DNA of 49,861 nt, taken from Proteobacteria bacterium SG_bin6. GTDB taxonomy: Bacteria; Pseudomonadota; Alphaproteobacteria; Sphingomonadales; Sphingomonadaceae. The stretch is from assembly GCA_002083435.1 (NCBI GenBank), contig LWDJ01000017.1, positions 1 through 49,861 on the forward strand, in the 5' to 3' direction. The notes under the pieces are model-generated. The model saw only the letters and a list, made by a program, of their open reading frames with translations, ran no database searches and was not told where the DNA came from. Within the stretch, counting starts at the first letter, position 1. Every line of letters starts with the position of its first letter. The translations under genes and the position numbers were made by a program. Positions 7,530 to 18,429 of the stretch are shown piece by piece.

Positions 7530-8059
7530 GGCTTACAGATCGACAGGCCGCCGCGCACCGGCGCGGTCGTGTCGGGCTTCCTGCGCGCGTCCGCGAGTTC
7601 CCAGGCGGCGACGAGCAACCCGGCGAGATTGCGCGGCGGCAGCGGTTGGGCGAGCGTCACGATTCGGTCGTAGGCCGGGCAGTCAGTTGGTTGCACGGCG
7701 CGGGTGATGGCGGGCGCGAGCAAGGAGGCGATGAGCGGTCGTGCGAGGCCGCCCGAAAGAAGGCCGCCGATATTCTCGCCCGCCAGCCGTTGCACCGCCT
7801 TTTGCGCCCCCGGCCAGGCGGCGTCGGCATCGGCGCGATAGCGCGCGATCAGCGCCGTGGGCGGCTGGCGCAGCAGCGCGCCGGGCGGCAATTGACCGGC
7901 GCAGCTGGTGCTCAGCTGCTCGATCGTCTCGGGCAGGATCGAGGTGATCAACGCCTCCGCCTCGGGTGCCGAGACGCAGGGGAGCTGCATCGTGATCGTC
8001 TGCGCGGCGTTCGCGCCCGATCCCATGCAGAGCAAGGCGGCGGCGATCAGCTTCTTCAT
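7526..8059 (-). CDS. Exported protein of unknown function
   Basis: A 177-residue protein with a clear signal peptide (MKKLIAAALLCMGSGANAAQ, cleavage after ANA). I do not recognise a family. The mature part is Ala/Leu/Pro-rich and mostly helical, with four cysteines (CVSAPEAE, STSCAGQLPP, TDCPAY, SICKP) that could form two disulfides in the periplasm. The start at 8059 is preceded by AAAGGGGA at good spacing and overlaps the ispDF stop (ATGA); the stop overlaps the pncC start in the same way. This double coupling argues that it is a real gene. Nothing in it suggests a link to isoprenoid or NAD metabolism. Confidence 0.82.
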   Translation of the reverse strand: MKKLIAAALLCMGSGANAAQTITMQLPCVSAPEAEALITSILPETIEQLSTSCAGQLPPGALLRQPPTALIARYRADADAAWPGAQKAVQRLAGENIGGLLSGGLARPLIASLLAPAITRAVQPTDCPAYDRIVTLAQPLPPRNLAGLLVAAWELADARRKPDTTAPVRGGLSICKP

Positions 8060-9216
8060 GCGGTCCCCTTTCCGGCGAGCGGAAGGCGCACCGTAGCGCA
8101 GGCTTGCGTCGCGATGCCCTCGCCGCGTCCGGTAAACCCCAGCCGCTCGGTGGTGGTTGCCTTGATGCTTACTTGTTCGGACGCAAGGTTCAGCAGCTCG
8201 GCGATCCGCGCGCGGATCGCGGCGCGGTGGGGGCCGATCTTGGGCGCCTCGCAGATGATCGTCAGGTCGACGAAATCGATCACGCCGCCCTTCTCGGCGA
8301 TGATGTGCGCGGCGTGCTGGAGGAATTTGTAAGAGGCCGCGCCCTTCCATTGTGGGTCGCTTGGCGGGAAGTGGGTGCCGATATCGCCCTCGCCGGTGCA
8401 GCCGAGCAGCGCGTCGGTAAGCGCGTGGAGCGCGACATCGGCGTCGCTATGGCCCGACAGGCCCTTGTCGTGCGGGATCAGCACGCCGCCGAGCCAAAGC
8501 TCCTCGCCTGCCTCCAGCCGGTGGACGTCGAAGCCGGTCGCGCTGCGGCTGATGAGCGTTGCGGCCTGGCGCGCCTCGGCGGCGGCGATGTCGGCGGGGT
8601 AAGTCACTTTGTCGAGCATGATATCGCCTTCTACCAGCGTCACGGCGCCGCCGAAACGGCGAAGCATCTGTGCGTCATCGGTCGCTTCCTCTTGTGTTGG
8701 CCAGCGGCGGTGCGCGTCGAGGATGGCGTCATAGCGGAACGCCTGCGGCGTCTGCACCCGCCAAAGGCCATCGCGCGGCACGATGTCGCCGAGCTCGCCT
8801 CCGCCGCGCGCCAGCGTATCGGCGACGGGGAGGGCGGGGATAGCACCGGGCGTAGTTTCAAGCGCGGCGAGCAGCCGGTCGATCACGGCTGGGGGCAGGA
8901 AGGGGCGGGCGGCGTCGTGGATCAAGACGCGCGCCGGCGCCTCGGCTTTGATCGTCTCCAGTCCGTTGTGCGCCGACTCGCGGCGGGTGGCGCCGCCGGT
9001 GACATGGCGAACCTCGCCCACCGCCGCTGCGAGCAGGGCGTCCTGCCCGGCGCCGATGACGACGACGACCTCATCGATCGCCGAATGCGCGCGCAGCGCC
9101 GCAAGGCTGTGCGCGAGCATAGGCTTGCCGGCAAGGGGGGCGAATTGCTTGGGGAGGGTGCCGCCGATCCGCGTGCCGTTTCCCGCGGCGACGATCAGCG
9201 CGATGGTCTTGCTCAT
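8056..9216 (-). CDS. ispDF: Bifunctional IspD/IspF isoprenoid enzyme
   Basis: A 386-residue fusion of two non-consecutive MEP-pathway enzymes. IspD (CTP to CDP-methylerythritol transfer) covers residues 1-225, with AAGNGTRIGGTLPKQFAPL at the start, an HDAARPF stretch near residue 100 and DDAQML near residue 180. IspF (2-C-methyl-D-erythritol 2,4-cyclodiphosphate synthase) covers about 229-386, with the metal-binding FDVH, SGHSDADV and a C-terminal TTTERLGFTGRGEGIA. The fusion is typical of alpha- and epsilonproteobacteria; the IspE step in between is encoded elsewhere. It leads an operon with an exported protein and pncC through four-base overlaps. Confidence 0.96.
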   Translation of the reverse strand: MSKTIALIVAAGNGTRIGGTLPKQFAPLAGKPMLAHSLAALRAHSAIDEVVVVIGAGQDALLAAAVGEVRHVTGGATRRESAHNGLETIKAEAPARVLIHDAARPFLPPAVIDRLLAALETTPGAIPALPVADTLARGGGELGDIVPRDGLWRVQTPQAFRYDAILDAHRRWPTQEEATDDAQMLRRFGGAVTLVEGDIMLDKVTYPADIAAAEARQAATLISRSATGFDVHRLEAGEELWLGGVLIPHDKGLSGHSDADVALHALTDALLGCTGEGDIGTHFPPSDPQWKGAASYKFLQHAAHIIAEKGGVIDFVDLTIICEAPKIGPHRAAIRARIAELLNLASEQVSIKATTTERLGFTGRGEGIATQACATVRLPLAGKGTA

Positions 9217-9557
9217 GGGCGGGCGCCTAGCCGATGGTTTTAGCGTTCGCCAGTGCCGTGGGGGCTACGGACGAAAGGGATTTAGTTCGCGCAGAGGCGC
9301 AGAGGTCGTAAAGGGAGGACGCCGAGGGTTTGTGTTCAATACTCTCGTCGCCCGGCGAAAGCCGGGGGTTGGCTTCTTCTTCTTCGCCGGTCCGAAGGGA
9401 GGCAGCCTAGCCCCGGCTTTCGCCGGGGCGACGAACTCTACTAAGTGCCAACGCTCAGCGCCCTCCGCGTCTTTACGCGAACAAAGAACATTGCCCGTGC
9501 TCTCCCTTGCGCTCCCGATCCAGCGGCTCTAGATGCTGCCTACTTTTTAGGCACATA
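9217..9557. other. 341-bp intergenic region with nested inverted repeats
   Basis: This gap between the divergent ispDF and dusB genes holds no credible gene. It is built as a nested palindrome. The outer arms are GTTCGCG...GGCGCAGAGG at about 9285-9309 and its imperfect inverse at about 9459-9484. The inner arms are GC-rich hairpin units at 9347-9369 and 9410-9432. A weak sigma70-like site, TTGCGC-17-TAGATG at 9507-9535, could serve dusB. No sigma54 -24/-12 element was seen in front of dusB-ntrBC. Confidence 0.7.
9347..9432. repeat. Paired REP-like inverted repeats with GNRA-loop hairpins
   Basis: Left copy 9347-9369 begins GTCGCCCGGCGAAAGCCGGG. Right copy 9410-9432 is its inverse with one extra C. 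Each copy is itself a hairpin (CCCGGC-GAAA-GCCGGG), so the pair can form either two small hairpins or one long stem with a loop of about 40 bases. A third, partly degraded copy lies at about 26625-26645 between rpsJ and rplC. The dispersed, intergenic, palindromic nature resembles REP/BIME elements. Confidence 0.75.
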
Positions 9558-10556
9558 ATGACCAAGCTCGCCCCTATCCAGATTGGTCCGGTGCGGATCG
9601 AAACGCCGGTGATTCTGGCGCCGATGACCGGCGTCACCGACATGCCGTTTCGTCGCATCGTCCGCCGTTATGGCTCGGGGCTCAACGTCACCGAGATGAT
9701 CGCGAGCCAGGCAATGATCCGCGAGACCCGCCAATCGCTGCAAAAGGCGGCGTGGGATCCGGCGGAGGAGCCGATCTCCATGCAGCTTGCCGGCTGCAGC
9801 CCGCACGAAATGGCCGAGGCCGCCAAATTGAACGAGGATCGCGGCGCGGCGATCATCGACATCAACATGGGCTGCCCGGTGAAGAAGATCGTCAACGGCT
9901 TCGCGGGTTCGGCGCTGATGCGTGACCTGCAGCACGCCGCGTCGCTGATCGACGCGACGGTCAAGGCGGTGAAAGTGCCCGTCACGCTCAAGATGCGGAT
10001 GGGGTGGGACCATGCGAGCCTCAACGCTCCCGAGCTCGCGCGCATCGCCGAAGATTTGGGCGTGAAACTGATCACGGTCCACGGTCGCACCCGCAACCAA
10101 ATGTATAAGGGCAGCGCCGATTGGGCATTCGTTGCCCGCGTGAAGGCGGCGGTCTCGTTGCCGGTGATCGTCAACGGCGATATCTGCGGGATCGAGGATG
10201 CCGAGCGCGCGCTCGAACTTTCGGGCGCGGACGGGGTGATGATTGGGCGCGGCGCCTATGGCCGGCCCTGGCTGCTGGGGCAGGTGATGGAGTGGTTCCG
10301 CACCGGCCGACGCCTGCCCGATCCCTCTATCGAGGAACAATATCACCTGATCATCGAACATTACCAAGCGATGCTCAGCCTCTATGGCACGGACACCGGG
10401 GTCAACCTCGCGCGCAAGCATATCGGCTGGTACACGCGCGGGCTGCACGGCTCGGCCGAATTCCGCAACCGGGTGAATGCCGAAGCCGATCCCGTCCGCG
10501 TCCAGGCAATGCTTGCCGAGTTCTACGCACCGTGGCGGACGAAGGCGGCGGCCTGA
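9558..10556 (+). CDS. dusB: tRNA-dihydrouridine synthase B (NifR3-type)
   Basis: Flavin enzyme of 332 residues that reduces uridines in the tRNA D-loop with NADPH. Family features are PMTGVTDMPFR (residues 18-28), MGCPVKKI with the catalytic Cys near residue 107, KMRMGWD, HGRTRNQMYKGSADW and VNGDI. The ATG at 9558 was chosen over an upstream start that adds a Cys/Arg-rich stretch unlike the family. In Rhodobacter, Azospirillum and rhizobia the same gene (nifR3) heads the ntrBC operon, and here its end overlaps the inferred ntrB start by 25 bases. No function in nitrogen control is implied for the enzyme itself. Confidence 0.95.
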   Translation: MTKLAPIQIGPVRIETPVILAPMTGVTDMPFRRIVRRYGSGLNVTEMIASQAMIRETRQSLQKAAWDPAEEPISMQLAGCSPHEMAEAAKLNEDRGAAIIDINMGCPVKKIVNGFAGSALMRDLQHAASLIDATVKAVKVPVTLKMRMGWDHASLNAPELARIAEDLGVKLITVHGRTRNQMYKGSADWAFVARVKAAVSLPVIVNGDICGIEDAERALELSGADGVMIGRGAYGRPWLLGQVMEWFRTGRRLPDPSIEEQYHLIIEHYQAMLSLYGTDTGVNLARKHIGWYTRGLHGSAEFRNRVNAEADPVRVQAMLAEFYAPWRTKAAA

Positions 10557-11595
10557 GCGCGCCGCCGGGCTTCGCCGAGTTGATCGGCGCAATGCCCATG
10601 GCGGTGCTACTGCTCGGCCCCGATAATCGGGTTGCCTATGCCAATGCCGCCGCGGAGCGGCTGCTCAACCAATCCGAACGCGCGATGCTGGGGGCCGAGC
10701 TGCCGCAGGTGATCCAATTGCCCGATGATTATGCTCGGCCGCGCGCGGGGCGGGGCTTCGCTGCGTTCGATACCGAACTTCAGGCGCGGCGCGGCGGGCT
10801 GCTGCGAGCCGATTTCGCCGAGACGCCGGTGCCCGATCAGCCCGGGTGGCGGCTGGTGACGCTGGCCGAGACCGCCGCGCGCCGGATCGCGACGCCCCCG
10901 GGCGGCGGCGCGCGCGCGGCAATCGGCGCGGCGGCGATGCTCGCGCATGAAATCAAGAACCCACTCTCTGGCATCCGCGGCGCCGCGCAATTGCTGCAAG
11001 GCGCGGTCACTGGCGAGGAGGCGGCACTCGCCGCGCTGATCGTGCGCGAGGTCGACCGCGTCGCCGCGCTGATCGACCGGATGGAGGGCTTCACCGACAC
11101 GCGTCCGCTCACCCCCGAGGCGCTCAACATCTATCCGTTGCTCGACGATGTCCGCCGCGTGGCGCTCGCGGGCTTTGCGCGCGGGGTGCGCCTGGAGGAG
11201 CGCTTCGATCCCTCGCTACCTCCCGTGCGCGCGGACCGGGGCGCGCTGGTGCAGGTGGTGCTGAACCTCGTCAAGAACGCGGTCGAGGCGACCGCCGATC
11301 AGGCCGATCGGCGGGTGACGCTCGCCACCGCCTATCGCCACGGCATGGCGGCGAGCGTTGCGCCTGGGCGGCCGCGACAGCCACTGCCAATCGAGCTGAG
11401 CGTGATCGATAACGGCCCCGGCGCCCCGGCGGACATTGCGGATCATCTGTTCGACCCCTTCGTCTCCGGCAAGCCCGAGGGGCAGGGGCTAGGTCTTGCA
11501 TTGGTCGATAAGCTGATGCGCGACATGGGGGGCATCGCCCAATATGCGCGCGAGGGCGGTCAGACCGTATTCCGCCTGCTACTGCCGAGGGCGGC

Positions 11596-11599
<4 letters not shown>
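10532..11599 (+). CDS. ntrB: Nitrogen regulation sensor kinase/phosphatase NtrB
   Basis: A 355-residue cytoplasmic histidine kinase that, under PII control, phosphorylates or dephosphorylates NtrC in response to nitrogen status. Residues 13-70 are a PAS-like domain (MAVLLLGPDNRVAYANAAAE). The phospho-acceptor is H139 in AHEIKNPLSGIRG. The N-box NLVKNAVEA and the ATP lid (DNGPGAP, GQGLGLALV) follow. The chosen GTG start at 10532 lies inside the end of dusB; the first in-frame ATG (10592) would cut into the PAS domain. The stop overlaps the ntrC start (ATGA), so the pair is translationally coupled. There are no membrane segments, which distinguishes it from NtrY. Confidence 0.92.
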
Positions 11600-13017
<1,418 letters not shown>

Positions 13018-14691
13018 GTGGGCAGCCAGGCGCGCCCGAGTCCTTGATTACCTCACCGATCGCGGTCGCCGGCGACGCTATTTCCTGAAACTCGGGCGTT
13101 TCCACGCGCACATGTGGCAGGCCGGATCGCCACTGCGCCTCCCACCAGCGATCGAGCATCGGCTTGTCTACCATGGGGAGCCAGACGCGGGCATGGCGGA
13201 GCAGGGCATCGGGCGCGGGGAGGAGTGCGCCATTCGCAACCGCATCGGCCAGCCGCTGCGCGATGGCGACATTTTCCTCGGCGGGAGCATTGGCATCAGC
13301 CCTCGCCAACTCCTCGATCAACGCGGTTTTCGCGGCAGCGATCTCGGCCGAGGCGAAGCCGCTGCCGCTGAGTGTGCAAACCGTCTGAACGAGCCGCGCG
13401 GTTGCCATGCGCCATTGGCCGGGTTCGAAGTTATCCCACAGCGCCAACCGCCGGCCGCCGGTCTGGCCGTGGGCGCCGGTCTCGATGAACATGCCGGATT
13501 GTCCAATTGGTCTTTCGCCCTGAAGGCGCGCCAGCCGCCTTGTGACGATACGTGTCACCAGCTGGTCGGTCAGGTGGCGTTCGATCTGTTCGGGAGCATT
13601 GGGCGCGGGCGCTGGCGCCGCAGGGGCGACCGTGACGATGGCGCCGCGGCGCCCGGCTGCGTCAGCGGCGAAACTAAGCCGGGCAATGCGGGCTGGGCGG
13701 AGCGGGGGTATTGGCCAGGGCTTCGTGGCAGGCCCGGTGCCGCGCCAATCACCGAAATGGCGGCGTATCAGCGCGGCTATCTGCTTGGGATTGACGTCGC
13801 CCACGATCACGATCGTCACATGCTCGGGGCGATAGAGCCGGCGGTAGAGCGCGCGGATGGTCGCGATGCTGGCGCTTGGGACGTCATCGGAATTTTGGGC
13901 GTCGATCACATCGGTCGGCGTGCCCGGCGCGACGGCGGCGATATAGCGCGCATAAGTGATGTTGCCCGCTCGCTTTTCCGCCATCTCGCGCATCACGTCG
14001 GCGCGCTGCGCGTCGACCGCATCGGCCCGGAAGGTGAGGTCTTGCACGCCTTCCTGGAACAGAGCAAGCAGCCGATCGATATCGGCGACGCGGCGGCTGC
14101 GGGTGCTGACAAAATAACGGCTTTCGCGCCAATCGGTCGTGGCGGCGCGTGGTGCGGGAAAAGTAAGGGGCAGGCCGACCTTGACGAAATGCGCGCGTTC
14201 GCCTGGTGCGCGGCGGGTGGGACTGTCAAACACCAGATGTTCGATCAGATGCGCGAGGCCCCGCTCCCCGGGGCGTCGTTCAGCGATGAAACCACCTTCG
14301 ACCCGCATCAGGAGGGCGATGCCGGGCTCCTTGGCGGGGCGCGGCAAGATCGCGTAGCGAAGGCCGTTGGCCAATCGACCATGGAGGATCGGTCGCCAAC
14401 TTCCGGGTAGCCCATGGCGCGGCGCGCCCTCGCGCGGAACGCCGGCGCCACCCAGCAACAGCGCGAGAAGGGGCAGGGCAATAATCGCACGCACCGTTCG
14501 CTCTCCCCGAGAGCCAAGAGCCCTCTAGCAGGGGGGCAACCTCACCAAGCATTAAGGCGAAAGCGGGGCGCCTTGGCGTCATTGCTCTACCCGGCCTTTT
14601 TCCTGCCATCTCGACACGCGATAGAGAGCTATGCGGCTTTTATGTCACTCTTGGCTACCAGCTGCGGCTTGACTGTTGTATTGGTGCCACG

Positions 14692-16938
14692 ATGGACGCG
14701 CCCGCGACTCTGATTGCTAGCCCGTTGGGAGCGCCCGCGCGTCAGGCGTTCGTCCGCTGGGTAGAGATGGTCGTGCTCGCGCTCGCCCTGGCAGTGCCCC
14801 TTGCCAGCTGGTGGGTTATTTCGCGCGGCGCGAATTCGGTAGTCTTGCTCACGCCGCCGCTCGTCGCGCTGATGCTTGTCGCCAACCTGCTGCCCGGCAT
14901 GGCATTGCTGGTGCTGCTCGGGCGCCGGATCGCGATGCGGCGCGCTGCCGCCTCGCCTGTTGGGGGCGAGGGGCGGCTGCATGTGCGCCTCGTCGCGCTG
15001 TTCTCGGCGGTGGCGGCGGTGCCGACCTTGCTGGTCGTGATCTTCGCCTCGCTGCTGTTCCAATATGGGGTCGAATTCTGGTTCTCGGACCGGGCACGTG
15101 GCGTGCTCGAGAACAGCTATGCCATCGCGCGCGAGGTCTATCAGGCCGAGGTCGACCGGGTGACGCGCGAGACGCGTACGATGCGCGATGATTTGCGCGG
15201 CTATCTCCGCCTCGTGCCGATGGAAAGTCGCGAATTCCAGGAGGGTTATGCGGTGCAGGTGCTGCGCCGGGAGCTTTCCGAAAGCATGATTGTCCAAGTT
15301 ATGCCCGGCCAGCCGGCACGGCGGCTGATCATGGTCAACCCGTATGAGCGCAATGACATCGAGCGATTGATTACCCCGGAACTGGTCGCCAAGCTCCGCG
15401 CCGGTGCATCCGCCGTGGTCATTCCCGAGCGTGACCGGATCGGGCTGCTCACCGTGTTCGATCCGCGCGCCGGCACTTATCTCTATGCGGCGCGCGTGTT
15501 CGATCCGCAGATCAACGCGCAGTTGCGGCGTGGCGAGCGGGTGTTGTCTGATTATCGCACGCTGATCGGCCGTTCACGCTCGCTGCAGCTGCAGTTCAAC
15601 GCGGCGCTGCTGCTGATTTCGCTCCTGATCGTTGGTATCGCGGTTTGGGTGGCCCTCGCCGTCGCGGATCGACTGGTGCGGCCGGTGGGCGAGCTTGTCG
15701 CGGCCGCGCGGGCCGTCGCCGAGGGCGATTTGTCGGCGCGGGTGCGCCAGCCGCGCCGCCGCGACGAGATCGGCACGCTTGCGCGCGCGTTCAATGCGAT
15801 GACCGGCCAGCTGGAGACGCAGACCGGGGCGCTGGTCGCCGCCAATGATCAGCTCGAAAGCCGCCGCGCGCTTATCGAGGCGGTGATGTCGGGCGTTTCC
15901 GCTGGGGTAATTTCGATCGATCGTGCTCGCCAGGTGCGGTTGATCAATGATTCAGCCGAAGCATTGCTCGCGGTGCAGGGCAGCGCGGTGGGACGGCCGC
16001 TGGCATCGCTATCGCCAGAGCTTGACGCGCTGCTTGATGGGGACGCGCGCGAGGCAGTGGTGCAGATCGTCGTCCGTGGCGAGGCGCGCACGCTCGCGGT
16101 AAAGGTCGCCAGCGCCAATGCAGGCCCGATCCTGACCTTCGACGACATCACCCAGCAATTGCTAGACCAGCGCCGCGCCGCCTGGGCCGATGTCGCGCGG
16201 CGGATCGCGCATGAGATCAAGAACCCGCTTACCCCGATCCAGCTCGCGGCCGAACGTTTGCAGCGGCGTTATGGCAAGACCGTGGCCGCCGACGACGGCA
16301 CCTTCGCGCGCCTGACCGAGACGATCGTCCGCCAGGTCGGCGATCTGCGGCGGATGGTCGATGAATTCTCCTCCTTCGCCCGAATGCCCAAGCCGGTGTT
16401 CCGCGACGAGTCGTTGCTCGACGTCGCGCGTCAGGTGATGTTCCTACACGAGGTCGCGCATAGCGGGATGGTCTTCCGCCTGCTCCACGATGAACCGCCG
16501 CCCGTGATGCGCTGTGACCGCCGCCAGCTTGGTCAGGCACTGACAAATCTGGTTAAGAACGCGGTCGAAGCCATTGAAGCTAAAAATGATAATGGTGAGA
16601 AGCTGGTCGAGATGCGACTCGACAAGACTTCCAACGCGATCACGATCACGATCGCTGATAGTGGGGTTGGGTTGCCGATCGAGCGCAATCGCATCGTTGA
16701 ACCCTATATGACGACGCGGGCCCGCGGTACGGGGCTTGGCCTCGCTATCGTGAAGAAGATCGTTGAGGAGCATGGCGGCGCGATGACCTTTGCCGATCGG
16801 CCGGAAGGTGGCACGATCGTGACGCTCGCTTTCGATACCGTCGCGCTCGCCGCCCTTGCCTGCGGCACGCCTGAACAACCCTGTGGCGCGGAAGCGGAAG
16901 AGGCAACCCCGCCACAGCTCACCCGCGTTCGAAAGTAG
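14692..16938 (+). CDS. ntrY: Membrane sensor histidine kinase NtrY
   Basis: A 748-residue membrane kinase of the NtrY/NtrX system, linked in alphaproteobacteria to nitrogen, redox and envelope responses. Hydrophobic segments near residues 25-45, 57-77 and 98-124 precede a periplasmic domain, and a further one lies near 303-325. A HAMP domain (DRLVRPVGELVAAARAVAEG), a PAS domain (VMSGVSAGVISID) and the kinase core follow. The phospho-acceptor is H507 in RRIAHEIKNPLTP. The ATP site has NLVKNAVEAIE and GTGLGLAIVKKI. The start at 14692 leaves a 197-base gap to the divergent peptidase. ntrX begins two bases after the stop codon. Confidence 0.95.
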   Translation: MDAPATLIASPLGAPARQAFVRWVEMVVLALALAVPLASWWVISRGANSVVLLTPPLVALMLVANLLPGMALLVLLGRRIAMRRAAASPVGGEGRLHVRLVALFSAVAAVPTLLVVIFASLLFQYGVEFWFSDRARGVLENSYAIAREVYQAEVDRVTRETRTMRDDLRGYLRLVPMESREFQEGYAVQVLRRELSESMIVQVMPGQPARRLIMVNPYERNDIERLITPELVAKLRAGASAVVIPERDRIGLLTVFDPRAGTYLYAARVFDPQINAQLRRGERVLSDYRTLIGRSRSLQLQFNAALLLISLLIVGIAVWVALAVADRLVRPVGELVAAARAVAEGDLSARVRQPRRRDEIGTLARAFNAMTGQLETQTGALVAANDQLESRRALIEAVMSGVSAGVISIDRARQVRLINDSAEALLAVQGSAVGRPLASLSPELDALLDGDAREAVVQIVVRGEARTLAVKVASANAGPILTFDDITQQLLDQRRAAWADVARRIAHEIKNPLTPIQLAAERLQRRYGKTVAADDGTFARLTETIVRQVGDLRRMVDEFSSFARMPKPVFRDESLLDVARQVMFLHEVAHSGMVFRLLHDEPPPVMRCDRRQLGQALTNLVKNAVEAIEAKNDNGEKLVEMRLDKTSNAITITIADSGVGLPIERNRIVEPYMTTRARGTGLGLAIVKKIVEEHGGAMTFADRPEGGTIVTLAFDTVALAALACGTPEQPCGAEAEEATPPQLTRVRK

Positions 16939-16940
16939 CC

Positions 16941-18323
16941 ATGACTCTCGACATCCTGATCGTAGACGACGAGCGCGACATCCGCGAACTGGTGGCTGGT
17001 GTGCTGGAGGACGAGGGCTATGAAGCCCGGCTCGCCGCCGACAGCGATACCGCGCTCGAAGCTTTCACCGCGCGCCGGCCCTCGTTGGTGTTGCTCGATG
17101 TGTGGCTGCAGGGTTCTCGGCTCGACGGGCTCGATCTGCTCGATGAGCTTAAGCGTCGCGATCCCAGTCTGCCGGTGATCGTGATTTCAGGGCACGGCAA
17201 CCTCGATACCGCGGTGGCTGCGATCCGGCGAGGCGCGGCCGATTTCATCGAAAAGCCGTTCGAGGCCGAGCGTTTGCTGCTGCTTGTCGAACGTGCGACC
17301 GAGACCGAGCGGCTGAAGCGCGAGATCGCCTCGCTGCGGGCGGCGGCGGGGCGCGAGGACGAGCTGACGGGCAACTCCGCGCCAATCAACGGCGTGCGCG
17401 CCACTCTCAAACGCGTGGCGGCGACCGGCAGCCGGGTGATGATCATGGGCGGCGCCGGCACCGGCAAGGAAGTGGCCGCGCGGCTGCTCCACGGCTGGAG
17501 CACGCGTGCCGGCGCGCCGTTCGTCGTGGTGAGCGCCGCGCGGATGACGCCCGAGCGCGTCGAGGAAGAATTGTTCGGCGTGGAGGAGGGCGGGCAGGTC
17601 GCGCGGCCTGCGCTGCTTGAACAAGCGCATGGCGGCACGCTGTTCCTTGACGAAATCGCCGACATGCCGGTGGCGACCCAGGCGCGCATTCTGCGCGTGC
17701 TGACCGACCAGAGCTTCGTGCGGGTCGGCGGCCAGCGGCAGGTACGCGTCGATGTCCGGGTCGTCTCGGCGACGGCGCGGGACTTGACCGCCGAGATCGC
17801 CGAGGGTCGGTTCCGCGAGGACCTCTACTATCGGCTGAACGTGGTGCCAGTGATGATGCCAGCGTTGACCGAACGCCGTGAGGATATTCCGCCGCTGGTC
17901 GAGCAGTTCGTCGCGCATTATGCCGCGCAGCGCCGCGTGCCCACGCCGGAAATCGCGCCAGAGGCTATGGTTGCGCTGCAAAGCTATGACTGGCCGGGAA
18001 ATGTGCGCGAACTGCGCAACGTGGTCGAGCGGACCGTGATCCTGGCACCTGGTGACCGGATCGGCCGGATCGATCTCGATCTGCTGCCCGCCGAAGTTCT
18101 TGGCGATCCGCGCGACGCGGGGCTGGGGGCGGCGACACAGGCGATCATGGGGGCGCCGCTTCGCGAGGCGCGCGAATCCTTCGAACGCGAATATCTTCGG
18201 GTTCAGATCCGGCGCTTCTCGGGCAATATCTCGCGTACCGCGAGTTTTATCGGGATGGAGCGTTCGGCGCTGCACCGCAAGCTGAAGCTACTCGGCATCA
18301 CCGACACTCGAAGCGAGGAGTAG
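16941..18323 (+). CDS. ntrX: Response regulator NtrX lacking the GAFTGA loop
   Basis: A 460-residue NtrC-family regulator partnered with NtrY. The receiver domain has DDE at 9-11 and phospho-acceptor D53. The AAA+ domain keeps the P-loop GGAGTGKE (170-177) and Walker B TLFLDEIADMP. Between ELFG and EQAHGG, however, the sequence is only VEEGGQVARPALL (214-226), so the GAFTGA loop that contacts sigma54 is missing. The C-terminal helix-turn-helix (NISRTASFIGMERSALHRKL) is intact. Such NtrX forms are known in several alphaproteobacteria and are thought to act with sigma70 or as repressors. It starts two bases after ntrY and is followed 106 bases later by hfq. Confidence 0.95.
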   Translation: MTLDILIVDDERDIRELVAGVLEDEGYEARLAADSDTALEAFTARRPSLVLLDVWLQGSRLDGLDLLDELKRRDPSLPVIVISGHGNLDTAVAAIRRGAADFIEKPFEAERLLLLVERATETERLKREIASLRAAAGREDELTGNSAPINGVRATLKRVAATGSRVMIMGGAGTGKEVAARLLHGWSTRAGAPFVVVSAARMTPERVEEELFGVEEGGQVARPALLEQAHGGTLFLDEIADMPVATQARILRVLTDQSFVRVGGQRQVRVDVRVVSATARDLTAEIAEGRFREDLYYRLNVVPVMMPALTERREDIPPLVEQFVAHYAAQRRVPTPEIAPEAMVALQSYDWPGNVRELRNVVERTVILAPGDRIGRIDLDLLPAEVLGDPRDAGLGAATQAIMGAPLREARESFEREYLRVQIRRFSGNISRTASFIGMERSALHRKLKLLGITDTRSEE

Positions 18324-18429
18324 ACGCCTGGGCTCTCCGTTCCTACATTGGAGCGGAGCCATTTCAATTCGACGCTGAAACAATACGGCGCATCGCGGGC
18401 AAACCCCGCCAAGAACAAGGATACCGATC

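Noticed and set aside
9347..9432. Repeats that might be a CRISPR array
   Set aside because: Only two copies in inverted orientation and no regular spacers; they fit a REP-like palindrome.
9217..9557. Sigma54 promoter in front of dusB-ntrBC
   Set aside because: No TGGCAC-N5-TTGC element was found; only a weak sigma70-like match.
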